In this document: positions 23,317-36,334 of the stretch, piece by piece
Layout: each line of letters starts with the position of its first letter
Numbering within the stretch: position 1 is the first letter of the stretch
NCBI GenBank assembly: GCA_037074615.1
Contig: CM073557.1
Location: forward strand, 9,564,501 to 9,628,500
Origin: Leucaena leucocephala
Taxonomy: Eukaryota > Streptophyta > Magnoliopsida > Fabales > Fabaceae
Direction of reading: 5' to 3'
DNA: 64,000 nucleotides
Position numbers and translations under genes: made by a program
Notes under the pieces: generated by a model
What the model was told of the DNA's origin: nothing
The model's input: only the letters and a program-made list of their open reading frames with translations
Databases searched by the model: none

Positions 23317-25592
23317 TCCTTTTTACTTTTTCCCCATTTTCTAATCTCATGACATGTGTCCTTAACTTTTCTTCTTTTCCTGTAATAATGCCATGCGGTG
23401 CCTTGTGGGTCCCATGAGGACCCCTTTCATGCCACCTCATGGTCTAAAGTCATATCTGATCACTTTTCCCAGTTCTATCTTTGACCGGGTCACTTTACTT
23501 TATTGAAAAGCACTAAAATATTATTTTAATGCCTCTCAAACTCCCATAATCGTTGGGCCTACGTTTTTGGGGTTTTGGATTGCTATCTTGGGTTTCTAAC
23601 CAAGCCCAAACACTTTGGTGGCTCAGTTCCCAAGAAACACCTCTTACTTTTCCACTATGTCCACAGGGTCTTTCACTATTTTCCCTGATTTTTCACTTTC
23701 TTGCAGTGTAGTCCCTGAACATCATCTGTACACTTCTGGGACTCCTGCATAATAGGGTCTAGTAGCCTACCTTTTTTAGACTCATATTAGGATTCTAGGC
23801 CTAAAAATTAGGATATGACAAAAAGCTTATTTGATGGCTTATGCTTGCTGGAACAACTATTGATAGTAAAAGAAAAGAAACTGAAATGGTAAAAACGTAG
23901 GTCATGAAGCAATTTTGTTGTGGCTTCAGTTTGACCTAGGAAATGAAGGAATTATTTCATGAAATTTTACAAGCATGTAGAATACATCTAGAGCTTTAAG
24001 TGCATAGTTAGAACGTTTCATTTGGATGTGTATATCAAGAGAAATGAATTTCCAAAGTAAGGGACCAGAGTCTGTTTCTAGAGTTTTTGACCAAATGAAC
24101 GGTAAAATTCAACGAATAAACTATATTAATTGGATAATCATTTAGTCTAGAAATTATTTTCCTTAAATTTTATATTCATGTAGCTTTCTGAACCACTTCA
24201 TTTCAATTTTTCTAGAATTAATTATGATTTTTCAAAGTTCGTTGCGTAATCTAGAATACTATATGAACAGTAACCCGAGAAAGGCTAAAATTCTAGATTT
24301 AGCTAATGGACTTCAAAGGTCTTGTAAGTGGTTCTAAATACTACTGAATGGTCCCTAAGACATAAGAAAGTAAGGATGTTACAATAATCCATAACAATTA
24401 AGCTTTAAACCTTACTCAAGAGTTTAGTTTCATTATTCGAAACTAATAAACTCCTAACTCTCTTTATTTGTGGTTAATTGCCTTGTCCTTTGAATTAATT
24501 TGTGCATTGACTCTATCCCACACAATTTTTCCCAGGGAATTCAAATATGGATTAAGAATTGCAAAATTCTATTATTTCCTTCAGGTTTGGATAGAAATAG
24601 AAATAACACCTATAATTTTTCAAAATCCCTCTTCCCAATTCCAATGCTTCTAAGACTTTGATCTTACTTAATCCTACACAATTTTGCATTTTAAATCTAT
24701 TGGAAACATGAAAATCAAGAAATTCTAATCACTATTCCTAGGCATGAACAGTAATAGAGAAGGTTTCAAATTCTCCCTTTCTTAATTTCAAAGTTTTCAA
24801 GGTTCCAATCTTATTCAATCCTACACCAAATCATCATATAAATTCAATGGAAGAATTATATCATTGAAATCCAATCATCTTCCTTCATATTTGTCCTAGA
24901 CCAAAAGTTACATTAATTCGGATTTCAAGAATTACACAATTAATTTAAGTAATAACCAACAATCCAAGCTTATCTAGGTTAATATTTCATAATTCTATCT
25001 TGCTTCTCTTCTTTCTTCATTTCTGTCCATATTTGAACATGAAGAACCAAGGAAAATTAGGCTTTCCAACAACTAAAACCTGGGTTTTAATCTTCCAAAA
25101 TACATATAGAAAGATTAGGAAGATTGCTTACCTTAATCCTTAGCTTGCTTGATCACTAAGTTCCTTGATTTGCTATAGAATTACTTGAGTTTTCAATTGG
25201 AAAGAACTTCCCCAAGGCTCCTCTAAGGCCACTATTTTGCACTAATGGGAGGGGTATTTATAGCCAAAACTTTGGCATCTTGGGACTAATCTACCCTTGG
25301 AAGTGTTAATTATTACAATGGCTTAATTCTTCCTCTCATTAGTGATTTTATTATTAACTGAATCCTTATATTATTTTAATGTAAATCATCACATGGGATA
25401 ATGCTTCTTCCTCCTCCTTGGCACCATTTGGAAGGCACGTGGGTCCCACAAGGACACATCACATGTCTTCTTGAATTATCTTGTTATCTTTTTTCTTAAA
25501 TATCCAAATCTAACTTGAGCCCAAAAATTAACTCTTGGGCCTATTATACTCGTATGGGATGCCATCCTTGGGCCTTAATTTGAAGCATAGAT

Positions 25593-27063
25593 TGTCGTCA
25601 TCTGACTCATCAAAATAAACATAATTACACCCTATTAATGTAGTATAAGGCATAACCTATCGTTCTTCTCGAGGAGCTTTTTATTAGAAACCTAGCAAAT
25701 AGGTGACAAAACCATTGAATACCTGAGTAACAGTAAAATGGGTTTTGGGGTTTGATTGATTTTTGATGCAATAAAATAAGGGTAAAATAAATGCTTTTGT
25801 ATTTTTAATTAAGATGGAAATTTAGTGGATTGTGAAAGAAATATGTTATGAAAGACTCTTGATGATAGGGCTATATATCCTTGCTCTTAATTTGATATAT
25901 GAGTTATAAAATCTGTAAGTCTTAAATAAAACCTTAATCGATCAATTGAGTCTGGGCATTAACAATTCTTAAACTCCTTTGATCAAAGCTAGTTTAAAGA
26001 CTCTTAATGAACTGTTAAAAACCACTTAGCGTGCAATTAAATCAGATGATGAAAATGCCCTCGAATGATCATTGATCGATGACTATAGATTTCAAGCAAT
26101 TAAATTATTTAACAACGATCTTGATAATAGACCAACTATCTTAAAATCAAAACTAAAATACTATATTAAAAATCAATATCCAAATCATCCGAAGTAAATT
26201 ACAGTTGTCTAAAATGAGAATAATTAATCAACATTCAATCCCTTGTTCATATAATGAAAACCCTAGATCTAGCAGCATCAAAATATGAAATAGGTGTAGA
26301 TTAAAAAAGAAAACTCCCTAGTGCAGTCCATAAGCTCAAGATATCAGATCCATCACTAAGAGACTAAGGATTTAGTCTCTCATGACTCCTACTGTGCTGC
26401 AGTCACTATGCAAATATGATGCAATAAAGAAAGCAGAAAAAGGTGATGGGTTAATGGTGTAGAGATGTGAGATTCTGTGAAAAGGTACAGAATAATGGAA
26501 GATGAGTGTGTATGTTGGGGAAAAGGTGTAGAGAGGATTCGAGTACTACTTCTGAGTCTAATTAGGTCAAAAACTAGCCTCCCTGACGTTTGTAGCTTCA
26601 ACTTACTTTTATTCCCGCATGACCTAATCCAAAACGTACAGCTTTAGCAATTGTCTATTTTAGTTGTGACAAGATCCATGTTTTGGTCACGACCTATAAA
26701 CACAGAGAAACTTCTAATAAGAATTGAGGTCGTAACCTGTGGACACTTTGGTTGCGATTAAATGCACAGAGGCGTGATATGATTTTCTTTGTTTTGTGAT
26801 TTCTTTTTTGCTCACATTAGTCTTAGTTCTCCCCCAAAATACCTGCAATTCAAAACCAAAGCTTACTGTAAAATTCCAAATCAGTAGAGAAAAATATTTA
26901 TGAAGTTTAGAAGGGTTAATTTACCATTTTACCCTTTAATTAGCACATTGCCAAGCACAATGATATATTACCACAAAAGCACAAATACAGGCATAAAATG
27001 AATGGTAAAGTCATAATAAGACCCTGAAAATGTTACAGAAATCATACCCAATTTGTGTTCTAT
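25593..27063 (-). repeat. 3' LTR of the Athila-like element
   Basis: + strand TGTCGTCATCTGACTC...GTGTTCTATCA; element orientation TGATAGAAC...GACGACA. The whole length matches 4154-5623. GTCGCGAC-type boxes lie at 26663, 26686, 26729 and 26751 (steps 23, 43 and 22, as in the other LTR), with CACAGAG words at 26701 and 26765. Confidence 0.88.
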
Positions 27064-27080
27064 CAATTCCCCCACACTTG
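27064..27080 (-). promoter_or_regulatory. Polypurine tract of the Athila-like element
   Basis: Minus strand AAGTGTGGGGGAAT directly before the LTR start TGATAGAAC. This fixes the orientation. Confidence 0.85.
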
Positions 27081-29230
27081 AACCTTTGTACTCCTGGACA
27101 AAGACATGAAGTACACCTAAGCTAAAGCTATTAAATTCTATGGAATAACATAATCCACAGTGAAACCTTAAGACAATTAATGCACCATCTTTTGGAAATA
27201 CAAAGGTGATAATATGAGCAATGCCAAGTAATCAACTACTATATGAAATCAACCTCAACTATGAGCACAATAGATTCTCTCAAAGGATGTGAGTGTTTAG
27301 CTTTCCATGTCCTCTCATTGTTAGGGTTCTTTCACTCATATTCAAATTGGAAAACATTCTATCATATACTTGTAATGGCTCTAAATCTCATCAACTATAT
27401 AACACTTATGCAGAGATTCAAGAGGTTTTTTAAGGGTGAAATGATGGAGATAGGCCACGTGGAATGGAATATGAAGGATAAAAAGTACCATATACATGTG
27501 ATGATAAATATATAGAATGAATTAATGTCTTCTGAGATATAGAGGTAGTAATTGTGCTAATAGGAGTTGATAATAGTGCCTAATTTATTTCTCTTTTCTT
27601 TATTTTTCAATTTTTCTTGCACCATCTATATTTTGGCACCTTGTATATAAAAGATGTAGCACAATATCACAATAACAATAATTTTCTGACATGAGTAAAA
27701 GTTTATTTCAAAAAGAGTTTCATGCATATATAACCTCTATGATGGAAAAAGAAAAGTGATGGGGTCAAAGGGGGTGACTTTGGATATAATGTGTGATGGG
27801 CTTATGTTTAGGAAAAAAGGGTTTAGAAATGAATGCCTCTATCATATTCAATAGCATAAATGCACACATACTTTTCAAATTAGAGCTAAGACAAGTTCTA
27901 TAGGATATAAACCGATTGAATAACCACTCAATATAGAAATTTAGGCCGAGAATCCTTCCAACTAAGGTTTTCATCTAAATTGCTCATAAGCTAAAGTCTC
28001 AAACAATGTTCATCATTCACTAGGCATTAAAACACTTATCACAATTGAAAACCCTCTTGAATGACAGATTAAAAGTTCCAAAGTAATTACTCAGAATCAT
28101 GTAATAATCCCAAATTTAACAGTAAAACCTTGAGTGTTTCCAATTCAGTTTCCATTTCAAAAAATTCAAGTGTGACAATGGTTTCTATAAACTATTTCAT
28201 GCAAAAGGTTGAAAATAAGAGGGCAATGAATCATTTATGAAAAAACTTTAGTAGCTCAAAAAAAATCCTTTTATGCAGCATTGCATAAAGCAAAGAGAAG
28301 GTAAATGCACATTTTCACACTTAGGTCATGACTTGAAGCAATGAAGGTCGTGATCCAATTTCACAAACGATAGTTGACCTGATCTTACAAGTAGTCGCGA
28401 CCATATAACACATAGGTGCAACTAAAGTACACAGAGAGATATTCTCACGACCTAAGGCACTTATGGCACAACTTATTTTCACAGAGAGCATATTAAGTCC
28501 AAAATTCCATGTCAGGTCATGACCGTACAACACATAGGTCGCTACGAAACACCATAAAGGCTGCCACTTAATGCTTTTCAAAGCCCAAAACATCTTTTAC
28601 ACTAAAATCTTTTTGGCTAACCATAAAATAGTTTAAAGTGGGGATCCAATTTTTAGCCATTCATCATTCATTAAAATCAAAAACCAAAAAATTTTATGAT
28701 GAAAGATTGGATTAATCGAAGAATTTGCATTAATTAGCACAGAAACAATAACATCTCCCCATACTTAAACTTGACAGTATCCTCACTCTCAGCAGAATAT
28801 ATTTCTCCCACAATAAACTAACACACAACTCAATAAAAATTCAACAATGAAGCATGCAGTCATATTTAAATCATACATCATAATACAAAGAAAGCAAAGA
28901 TGACAAGATGTGTAAATTATAGCATGCAATTGAGTGTGTCACAGCTCAGATAACCATCACTGAAGAAATATCACATAGGTAACACAGGGGTATTATTAAA
29001 AAATAGAAATAAACTAAGATGAAACACTATCATATTGAATCATCAAGCAAAAACATTAACTACTACTTCTACTAGTTTATCCCTTTCCAATCATCAAACC
29101 AAAATGTCAAGCATATATCACATTAGGCAAATTTGTAAAAGGTAAGAATAGGAAAGGGGCAACCTGGCCTTAAGGCGACAGAGTAGATTCATTATAAAGT
29201 TTCAAAAGGTGGCCATTTGATTGGAAGATT
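27081..29230 (-). mobile_element. Spacer between integrase and 3' LTR
   Basis: About 2.1 kb. Athila elements often carry an env-like ORF here. I see only short ORFs without signal, membrane or other recognisable domains on the minus strand (for example 27765-27974 and 28321-28593), so any such gene has decayed. The stretch 28325-28545 is unusual: it holds eight GTCGCGAC-type boxes. Confidence 0.6.
28325..28545. repeat. Paired GTCGCGAC-box cluster, spacer copy
   Basis: Boxes at 28325 (GTCATGAC), 28347 (GTCGTGAT), 28394 (GTCGCGAC), 28415 (GGTGCAAC), 28444 (CTCACGAC), 28465 (GGCACAAC), 28516 (GTCATGAC) and 28538 (GTCGCTAC). Pair steps are 22, 21, 21 and 22 bp. CACAAAC or CACAGAGAG follows the second box of the first three pairs after exactly 7 bp. 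Confidence 0.6.
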
Positions 29231-30300
29231 TTACCTGTTACCTCTTCCTTCAACTCAATCATCCTAAATTCATGGACTTTAACAACTGTGTAAGGTCTAT
29301 CCCAGCTAGTTTTGAATTTACCATGTTTGAACTTGAACCTAGCTTATTACCTTAACACTCTATCACCCTCCTTAAACCTCTTCCTTAAAATATGAGAATC
29401 ATGGATTACTTTTGTCTTCAGTTTATAAATCTCAAAGCTACTATAGTTATCCAAACTAATATCCTCTAGCTCTTGAATCTGTAACAACCTTTCTGAACTA
29501 GCTTTTACAAGATCATCATTACAAGCCTTCACTGCCCAAAATGTCTTATGCTCTATTTCTGCAGGTATGTGATAAACTTTCTAAAAAACTATACTATAAG
29601 GGGACATGCCTAGAAAGGTTTTGAAAGTTGTTCTGCATGCCCATAAAGCATTATCAAGTCTTAAATTCTAATCCTTATTTGATGGCTTAACAACCATTTC
29701 TAGAATGTGCTTAATTTCCATATTAGAAACCTCTACTAAACCATTAGTTTGATGATGGTATGGGGTTGAGACTTTATGGGTTACACTTTATTTTGGTAAT
29801 AAGTTATTGATTAGCTTATTGCAGAAGTGGGTACCTTGGTCACTAATTAATGCTTTTGGTACTCCAAATCTACTAAAGATATGAGACCTTAGAAACTTTA
29901 AAACTGTTTATGCATAATCTAGTCTTGTAGGAATGGCCTCTACCTACCTAGATAAATAGTCTACATCCAATAAAATGTAATGAAATCCCGTTGAGTGTGA
30001 AAAAGGTCCCATGAAATCGATTCCTCAAACATCAAAAACCTCATAAAATAGAATAGGTTATTGTGGCATCTCATGCCTTTTCTAACCCCCCAAATCTTTG
30101 GCACCTATCACAAGCTCTACAAAACTCAAAAGCATCTTTGAAAATGGAAGGCCAATAAAAACTAGATTCAAGGGCCCTACGCATCGTCCTTTTCCCTGTA
30201 AAATAACCACCACAAACCCATAAATGGCAAGCTTCCAAAATTAATTTTTGATCTTGGTATGGGATACTTCGTCTTAATACTTGATATGAGCATAACCTCT
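29230..30300 (-). pseudogene. Athila-like integrase
   Basis: Joins element DNA to the chromosome. From right to left: a zinc-binding region (GKRTMRRALESSFYWPSIF, then CRACDRCQRFGG, about 30080-30200), the first catalytic Asp in the DFMGPF block near 30010, SDQGTHF with the second Asp (about 29850), and a NGLVEVSNMEIKHILE block with the catalytic Glu (about 29720). Downstream is the conserved end (MSPYSIVF near 29600, then the 61-residue open stretch 29347-29532 ending KRFKEGDRVLR). The catalytic residues are present, but stops and frameshifts break the frame repeatedly. Confidence 0.88.
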
Positions 30301-30439
30301 ATAAAAAAGGGTTATCCCAAATAAAGTATTTAGATTCACTCTTCAGCTTTTGGGCCTAAAATTTAGACAAATAAGATGGGATTAGGCCGATCTCAATGAA
30401 ATTAACTAAATGAGCATACCAAGGTTCTACAACAGTAAC

Positions 30440-30930
30440 TAAATAAAGAGATTAATCAGGGAAATAATCATAAATAAGATCAGAACTAAGTACTCCCCTT
30501 TTCTCTATTAGTAATCTGTTTAGATAATCTGCAATGTGGTTCATATTTCCAGCTTGATCCCTTACTTCTATATCAAACTCTTGAAGCAGTAGCATCTATC
30601 ATAGAAGTCTTGGCTTAGATTGAGGTTTATGGAATAGGGACTTACTGCTGCATGATTTGTGTAAACAATAACTCTAGAGTTAATGAGATATGCTATAAAT
30701 TTATCCAAAACCACTATAATTGCAAACAATTCTTTCTTAGTAGTGGTAAAGCAAGTATTTTCAAGGTATAGGTAATCACCCTAGATAAATTACCTTCCTT
30801 TTGTCTTATCATAGATCCCACATCATAATTAAAAGCATAACATGATAGTTCAAAAGGATGATCCTACTCTGGTGAAGTTAGGATGGGTGGAGAAACAAAC
30901 ATATTCTTCAATTTTTCAAAAGCCACTTTG
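30440..30930 (-). pseudogene. Athila-like RNase H
   Basis: The minus strand between the RT and integrase encodes a gypsy RNase H in broken frames. A HPFELSCYAFNYDVG-like start lies near 30830-30860 (the first active-site Asp should fall here but reads as Cys-Tyr-Ala). The typical LLLQEFDIEVRDQAG and NHIADYLNRLL blocks lie at about 30520-30590. Several stops occur between them. Confidence 0.75.
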
Positions 30931-31215
30931 CAATTAGTAGAAAAGATAAATTCATTGTCTTTTTGAAGAAGCTTTAAGAGTGGTAAAGCAATTTTACTAA
31001 AGTCTTTGATGAATCTTCTATAAAATTCAATGTGCCCCATAAAAGATCAAAGTTCTTTTAAAGTTGTGGGGTAGGGTAACAAGGAAATGGCTTTAATTTT
31101 CGCTTTATCCACCTCAATTCCCTTGCTAGATATAAAATGTCCAAGTACTATTCCATGATCAACCATGAAATGACACTTTTTAAAGTTCAAAACCAATTTT
31201 TCTCAAGACATCTAG
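30931..31215 (-). pseudogene. Athila-like RT, C-terminal part
   Basis: The part of the RT palm/thumb downstream of the catalytic motif. It reads LNFKKCHFMVDHGIVLGH (about 31110-31190), then KIKAISLLPYPTTLKEL and FMGHIEFYRRFIKDF (about 31000-31060), and ends in FEKLKNMFVSPPIL. One base is missing before LVLN compared with the related motif, causing a frameshift. The gene is cut at 31215 by a type B LTR with target duplication TCTAG. Its N-terminal half lies 13 kb away at 44476-45190. Confidence 0.85.
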
Positions 31216-31718
31216 TATCATATCCAAATTTTTAAGCCTGGAAGCTCAGTTGGTAGCCTGAAAAAGGAGGGCTACTAGACCCTATTGTGCAGGAGTCCCA
31301 GAAGTGTACAGATGATGTTCAGGGACTACACTGCAAGAAAGTGAAAAATTAGGGAAAATAGTGAAAGTCCCTTTGGGCATAATGGAAAAGTAAGAGGTGT
31401 TTGTTGGGAACTGAGCCACTAGAGTGCTTGGGCTTGGTTAGAAACCCAAGATGACATTTAAAAGCCGAAAAACGTATGCCCAAGGATTATGGAGTTTAAG
31501 AGGCATTAAAATAATATTTTAGTGCTTTTCCATAAAGTAAGGTTACCCGGTTAAGGATAGAACTAGGAAAAGTGATCATATATGACTTTAGACTATGAGG
31601 TGGTATGAAAGGTGTCCTCATGGGACCTACAAGGTACCACATTCCATAATTACAGGAAAAGAAGAAAAGTTAAGGATACATGTCATGAGATTAGAAAAAG
31701 GGAAAAAAGTAAGAAGGA

Positions 31719-31724
31719 CACGTG
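31719..31724. promoter_or_regulatory. G-box in type B U3
   Basis: GGACACGTGGCG, about 260 bp upstream of the TATA position. It is an ABRE/G-box core, as at 23311 in another type B LTR. Confidence 0.45.
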
Positions 31725-32157
31725 GCGTAATCTCAGCCGCTCATTCCAGGAAAAGACTCTAGAATTCTCTGGAGAGGCTGAGTCAGCTGGTAAGGTGTTC
31801 CAAGGGCCCTACCAATTGTGCCACATACCTCCTGAGGTGTCCTTGGATGATGTCATATTGATGAGTCATGAAAGAGGATGATGCCATCGTGATGATATAA
31901 GCAAAGCTTCTTGAAGAAGCTAAGCAATCTAGGCCATTCATCACGATTCAATCTAGACCATTCATTTCACCTCCAGTCACCTATAATTAGGCCACCCCTC
32001 CCTTATGACATTAATGGTCAAGAGCAAGAGAAAGAGGAGAAAGAAGAGAGAAAAGAGAAAGAGTGAAAGGAAGGAAGGAAGGGAAAGAAAGGAGGAGTTC
32101 TGGTGGAACCAGGAGCAGTCTAAGGAGCTTAGGGACTAGGCAAAGCTTAGGAATGAG

Positions 32158-32432
32158 GTAAGTAAGTTATTCTAGTCCTTGCTCTAATAAAGTAGAGGAA
32201 AACTCTTAATAGTTAGAATAGATAAATATCTCTATTAATAAAGGTAGCTAAAGAGAGAAAGAAAGTTAGGGGAATGTTAGAGTAAGGATATTACCCCTAG
32301 TTAAGCATAAGTTAAGTAGAGCTATACTGGATAATAATAAAGATATTATTATGCTATGTATAGGCTCTAACTTATGAAAAGAAGGGACCTTAGAGGCAAG
32401 GCTAAGAGCTGGAAGGAAAGGTTACATGCCAG
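32158..32432 (+). other. Putative leader intron in a type B LTR
   Basis: The left end is GAG/GTAAGTAA, a close match to the plant 5' splice consensus. The right end is TGCCAG/GTAG. The matching region in the LTR at 36516 is 38193-38478, with the same ends. In the copy at 20456-23820 the same two ends are kept but only 24 bp lie between them. Splicing is inferred only from the signals and their conservation. Confidence 0.35.
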
Positions 32433-32982
32433 GTAGTAAACTTACCTACTTGTATGCTTATACTGCTTGGATGTTTTATGTGATATTTTCTTACCTTGAT
32501 GATGTGAAGCATGTATGATTAAGTAATATTCTGTTTCTTTTTATACTATGGCCACATGTTATAATTAAGTAACGTGGAAGCATGTATGTTATCATGATGC
32601 AAGCATGATCATTAAGTACACACATAGTAACATCAAGCATATAGTTGAATACATTGTATAGTTTCTGTTTGCTACTGAGATTTCCCCAAAAATCTCATCC
32701 CCTTTCATGTAATCCCAACCCTACAAGTATGTTAGAATAGGATTGAAGAATCATGGAGAGAAGCTGGGGATTGGATAGTGCAAATGTTGGGACCAAATTG
32801 CTGAAATCAGGGAAAAATAAAGGATAAATAGTAAACTTTGGTTGTTTGCTGATGTTGACCTAGTCAAGGTGGTCAACGAGTTATTTTTCCCTAAAAGAGT
32901 ATTAAGTTAGCTTTGTGTAGCAATTTGAACCAATTCATTTTGATTTTTCTAGAAATAGTTATGATTTTTTAAAGTCAGGTCA

Positions 32983-35900
32983 TGTAACATCCTTACTTTT
33001 AAATCATTTAGGGACCATTCTGTAGCATTTAGAACCACTTACAAGACCTTGGAAGTCCATTAGCCAAATCTGGAATTTTACTCTTTCTCGGGTTACTGTT
33101 CATATGGTATTCTAGATTACGCAACGAACTTCAAAAAATCATAATTAATTCTACAAAACTTGAAATGAAGTGGTTCAAAAAGCTACATGAACATAACATC
33201 TTGAAGTTTAAGGAAAAAATAATTTATAGACCAAATTATTATCCAATTGATACAGTTTATTCGTTGAAGTTTACTGTTCATTTGGTCAAAAATATGGAAA
33301 CATATTCTGGTCCCTTAATTTGGAAAATCGTTTCTCTTGATATACACATCCAAATGACACGTTCTACCTATGAATTTAAAGCTCTAGGTGTGTGCTACAT
33401 GCTCATAAAATTTCGTGAAATAATTCCTTCATTTGCTGGTCAAACTGAAGCCACAACAAAACTGCTTCAGGACCTACGTTTTTACCATTTTAGTTTCTTT
33501 TCTTTCATTTCCAATAATTGTTTCAGCATGCACAAGTCATCAAATAAGCTTCTTAACATTCATATACAACATGTACATATGCCATAAGTATTACAATAGT
33601 TTCATCACATAAATGGACACCTTACATGGCATTTACATACATAGACAATTTATAGTATATGCTAAAATCTCAATACTTCACTTCCTTTCTTCCATTCTTT
33701 AGATCTTCTCCATGCATACATTATCCATCGTACTTGACCTAAATTGGTTGGTTATGGGAGAGTGAGATTCTAGGGAATCTCAGTAGCAAACATTACCACT
33801 TAAATATGCAAGATGGATGCTAATGCATGATATGTAATTTCATTAAACTTTCTTTAGTTAGTGACATGCTATCATGCTATATACTTTTACATAAAGTGCA
33901 TGGCCATGGAAACATGTTATTCACAATACATTCAACATCATTTATTATGTCACAACATCATTCAAATAAGATATACATGTCAACACATAAGCATACCACA
34001 TCAAGCACATAAAGAGGTAAGTTCACTACCTTGCACTTAAGCTTTTCTCTTGACCTTTAGCCCTTGTTCCCTAGCCTTCCAACCATGAAGCATTTATGTC
34101 CATCACTTCCCAACATCTTCTTGGATGTTTCATGGTCCTAAACACATTCATATTCATCACATAACTCATTAGAACTCATGAACTCCAACCATGTTCAAGA
34201 CTAACTTTGTTACACTCTTTATTGTCATAACTTTCTCTAATTTTCACTAATCCAGTTGGCTCTTGAACCAATTGATGTCTTGACTTTACCCTACACAATT
34301 TCATCTTTTGAATCCATTTATGAGCTTAGAATCATAAAATTCCAGCTCCTTCATGGCCTGCTGTACAGAACTGAACATAAGCATACAATTCTTTCAAAAA
34401 TTCTCATTTTAATTCTAATGCTTCCCATACTTGTTTCTCCACTTTACCCCATACAACTTTTTATTTTAAAACCATTGGAACCATCAAAATCATGAAATTC
34501 CAATTACTGTTCATGCGAGTGAACAGTAACTGTAAGGAATCTCAAAGACTATAACCTTGAGATTTTAATGTTTTCAAGGTTCAAAACCTTTCCAATCCTA
34601 CAAAAAATCATCATACAAACTCAATGGAAGCATTAAATCATTGAAATTCAATTTCCTTCCCTCATGAACAGTGCAGACCGAACAGGGCACACCATGGCAA
34701 AGTCAAGAATATCAATTTGATTCAACAACCAACCGCTTAACTAGCTTGTTTAAGCTTCAATGATATGTTTCTAACTTTAATTTCTTCTTTCCCCTTCCAT
34801 ATAAGGTTTTTGGGCAGCACCACCCCTTAGAGAAAACTTAACTTTTCCCCCATGAAAACCCTAAGTTCAAGCTCCCAAATTAAAGGAAAATAAGCTAGGA
34901 GAGATTGCTTACCTTTAATCTCTAGCTTGCTTGAACTTTGGAAACTTGAATCTTCTTTGTCTTGGCTTGAGTTTCCATTTTGCAAGAGTTTCCCCAAGGG
35001 TTCATGAGGCCACATTTTAGATGCAGATTTGAGGGGGTATTTATAGCCAAAATCCATGGAAAATCAATGGCCAAGATTGATTTGGTTACTATTTTATCTA
35101 AAGGCCCACATTTAATCTTGGATTTAACTTTTTCATAAAATAATAATTATGACATCATGTGGGACAGCTCAAGGGACACCTCAAGGGGTTAGGTGGCGTG
35201 CTCATAGTGCAAGGAACCTTCTAGAGAAATTCCAGTCCAATCCGGTACCGATCAGTGCAGTTTCACAACAACCGGACTGTGTTCTGTTCCTAATTTTTTA
35301 TAATATACCAGGATATGTATTCTATCCTAAAAATTAATGTCTAGGCTTCTCATACCATTGAAAATATTAGACTGGGTATTTATCTGCCATCCATCCCTTG
35401 AGAAATGATCAAAATACCCTTGGTGTCCGTTCTTGCACTGCACTGACCCTAAGGGCATAATTGTCATTTCACCCCTTCTTGTACTGCCTTAGGGTATATA
35501 TTAACTCTATATAATCATATTTATACTATGTCCCACGTTTTTGGCCTGTCCAGAATGACCAAAATGACCTCCATCCATCACTGGTATAGTATGGGCATCC
35601 AGGGGTATTTTCGTAATTTTGCACTTATCCTGGACTACTCAGTACTCTGGCCCACTTAACTGTCTAGTCATCACATTGGGCCTACTATGGTGCCATTTGG
35701 GCCTTGGTTTAGGCTTATTGCCTTTATGCCCTTTATGGCACAAATCCCAAGACACCTCTCCCGATCCTATTTATCGGGTATTCTATTTTACCATAAAATC
35801 CCGTAAGAATTCTACAAGATTCCTTTTCTGACTCTGTTAGTTTGATAAATTCATATATTAAATATAATAATTTACAGTAAAGTTTCATCTGATTCTGAGA

Positions 35901-36334
35901 TATGAAAAATACTGCAATAATTCCTGCTGACTTCAGGAATTTATATCAATTAATCGGGACCTCAAATCAAAATTCTGTGTTGCGTTAAACTGACCGGAAT
36001 AATTATGTCTATCTACTAGTAAAATTTGAGTCGGATCTGATTCCGGGTATTTTTGGCCTGTTTTGGCTCAACTTTTCCATAATTACATTTGGGTCTCTGA
36101 CTTTTTACTTAATTACATTTAGGTCTCTAAACTTTTGGAAATTACCACTTTGGGCCCAAATCTTGTTTCTACTTTAACTTTTGGCCTTTAACATTTTCTA
36201 CTTTGCGTTTTAGTCCTTTTCCTTCTTCAGGACTCATATAACCTTTATTATTCCTTCTTATCTTCGTCATAATCCTTTCTAAACCTCTTTCCACTATCAG
36301 TACTATACAGATAGGGAAAAATTAGGATATGACA
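32983..36334 (-). mobile_element. Type A solo LTR (-) in a type B LTR
   Basis: 3352 bp, + strand TGTAACATCC...GGATATGACA, with perfect target duplication GGTCA (32978-32982 and 36335-36339). TATA box on minus near 35035. Splice-donor-like CTTACC near 34910. Hairpin at 33764-33781. Confidence 0.93.

Larger units (their letters stand above)
20456..23820 (-). mobile_element. Type B solo LTR (-), carrying a nested copia LTR
   Basis: The + strand runs TGAAACATTC...GGATATGACA, with perfect target duplications AAAAG (20451-20455 and 23821-23825). TATA box on minus near 21325, hairpin at 20883-20902, G-box CACGTG at 23311-23316. Without the copia LTR it is about 1.64 kb. Its donor GAG/GTAAGT and acceptor-like CCAG lie only 24 bp apart (21146-21169), against about 275-286 bp in the other type B copies. 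Confidence 0.9.
17638..24383 (+). mobile_element. Type A solo LTR (+), carrying a nested LTR
   Basis: Starts TGTCATATCCTAATTTTT, ends TAAGGATGTTACA, with a perfect 5-bp target duplication ATAAT (17633-17637 and 24384-24388). TATA box at 18959-18966, splice-donor-like AAAGGTAAGC at 19091, hairpin at 20221-20238. Removing the nested type B LTR (20456-23820 plus one duplication) leaves about 3.4 kb, the same as the type A LTR at 32983-36334. No internal region remains, so it is a solo LTR. Confidence 0.92.
16283..25592 (-). mobile_element. 5' LTR of long-LTR copy 1, type A, interrupted
   Basis: The LTR starts (+ strand) TATAACACCCTACTTTC at the primer site and continues in type A order. It is split by a MITE (16354-16801) and by a solo LTR stack (17638-24383). 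It resumes at 24384 and runs past its TATA box (minus strand, near 25254) and splice-donor-like CTTACC near 25129. The hairpin is at about 17269-17288. It stops at 25592, where the Athila-like 3' LTR begins, so its U3 end is missing from this window. Confidence 0.8.

Noticed and set aside
33165..33587. 140-residue + strand ORF
   Set aside because: It lies wholly inside a type A LTR on the strand opposite to its transcription. The other type A copies have stops at the same place, and there is no domain.
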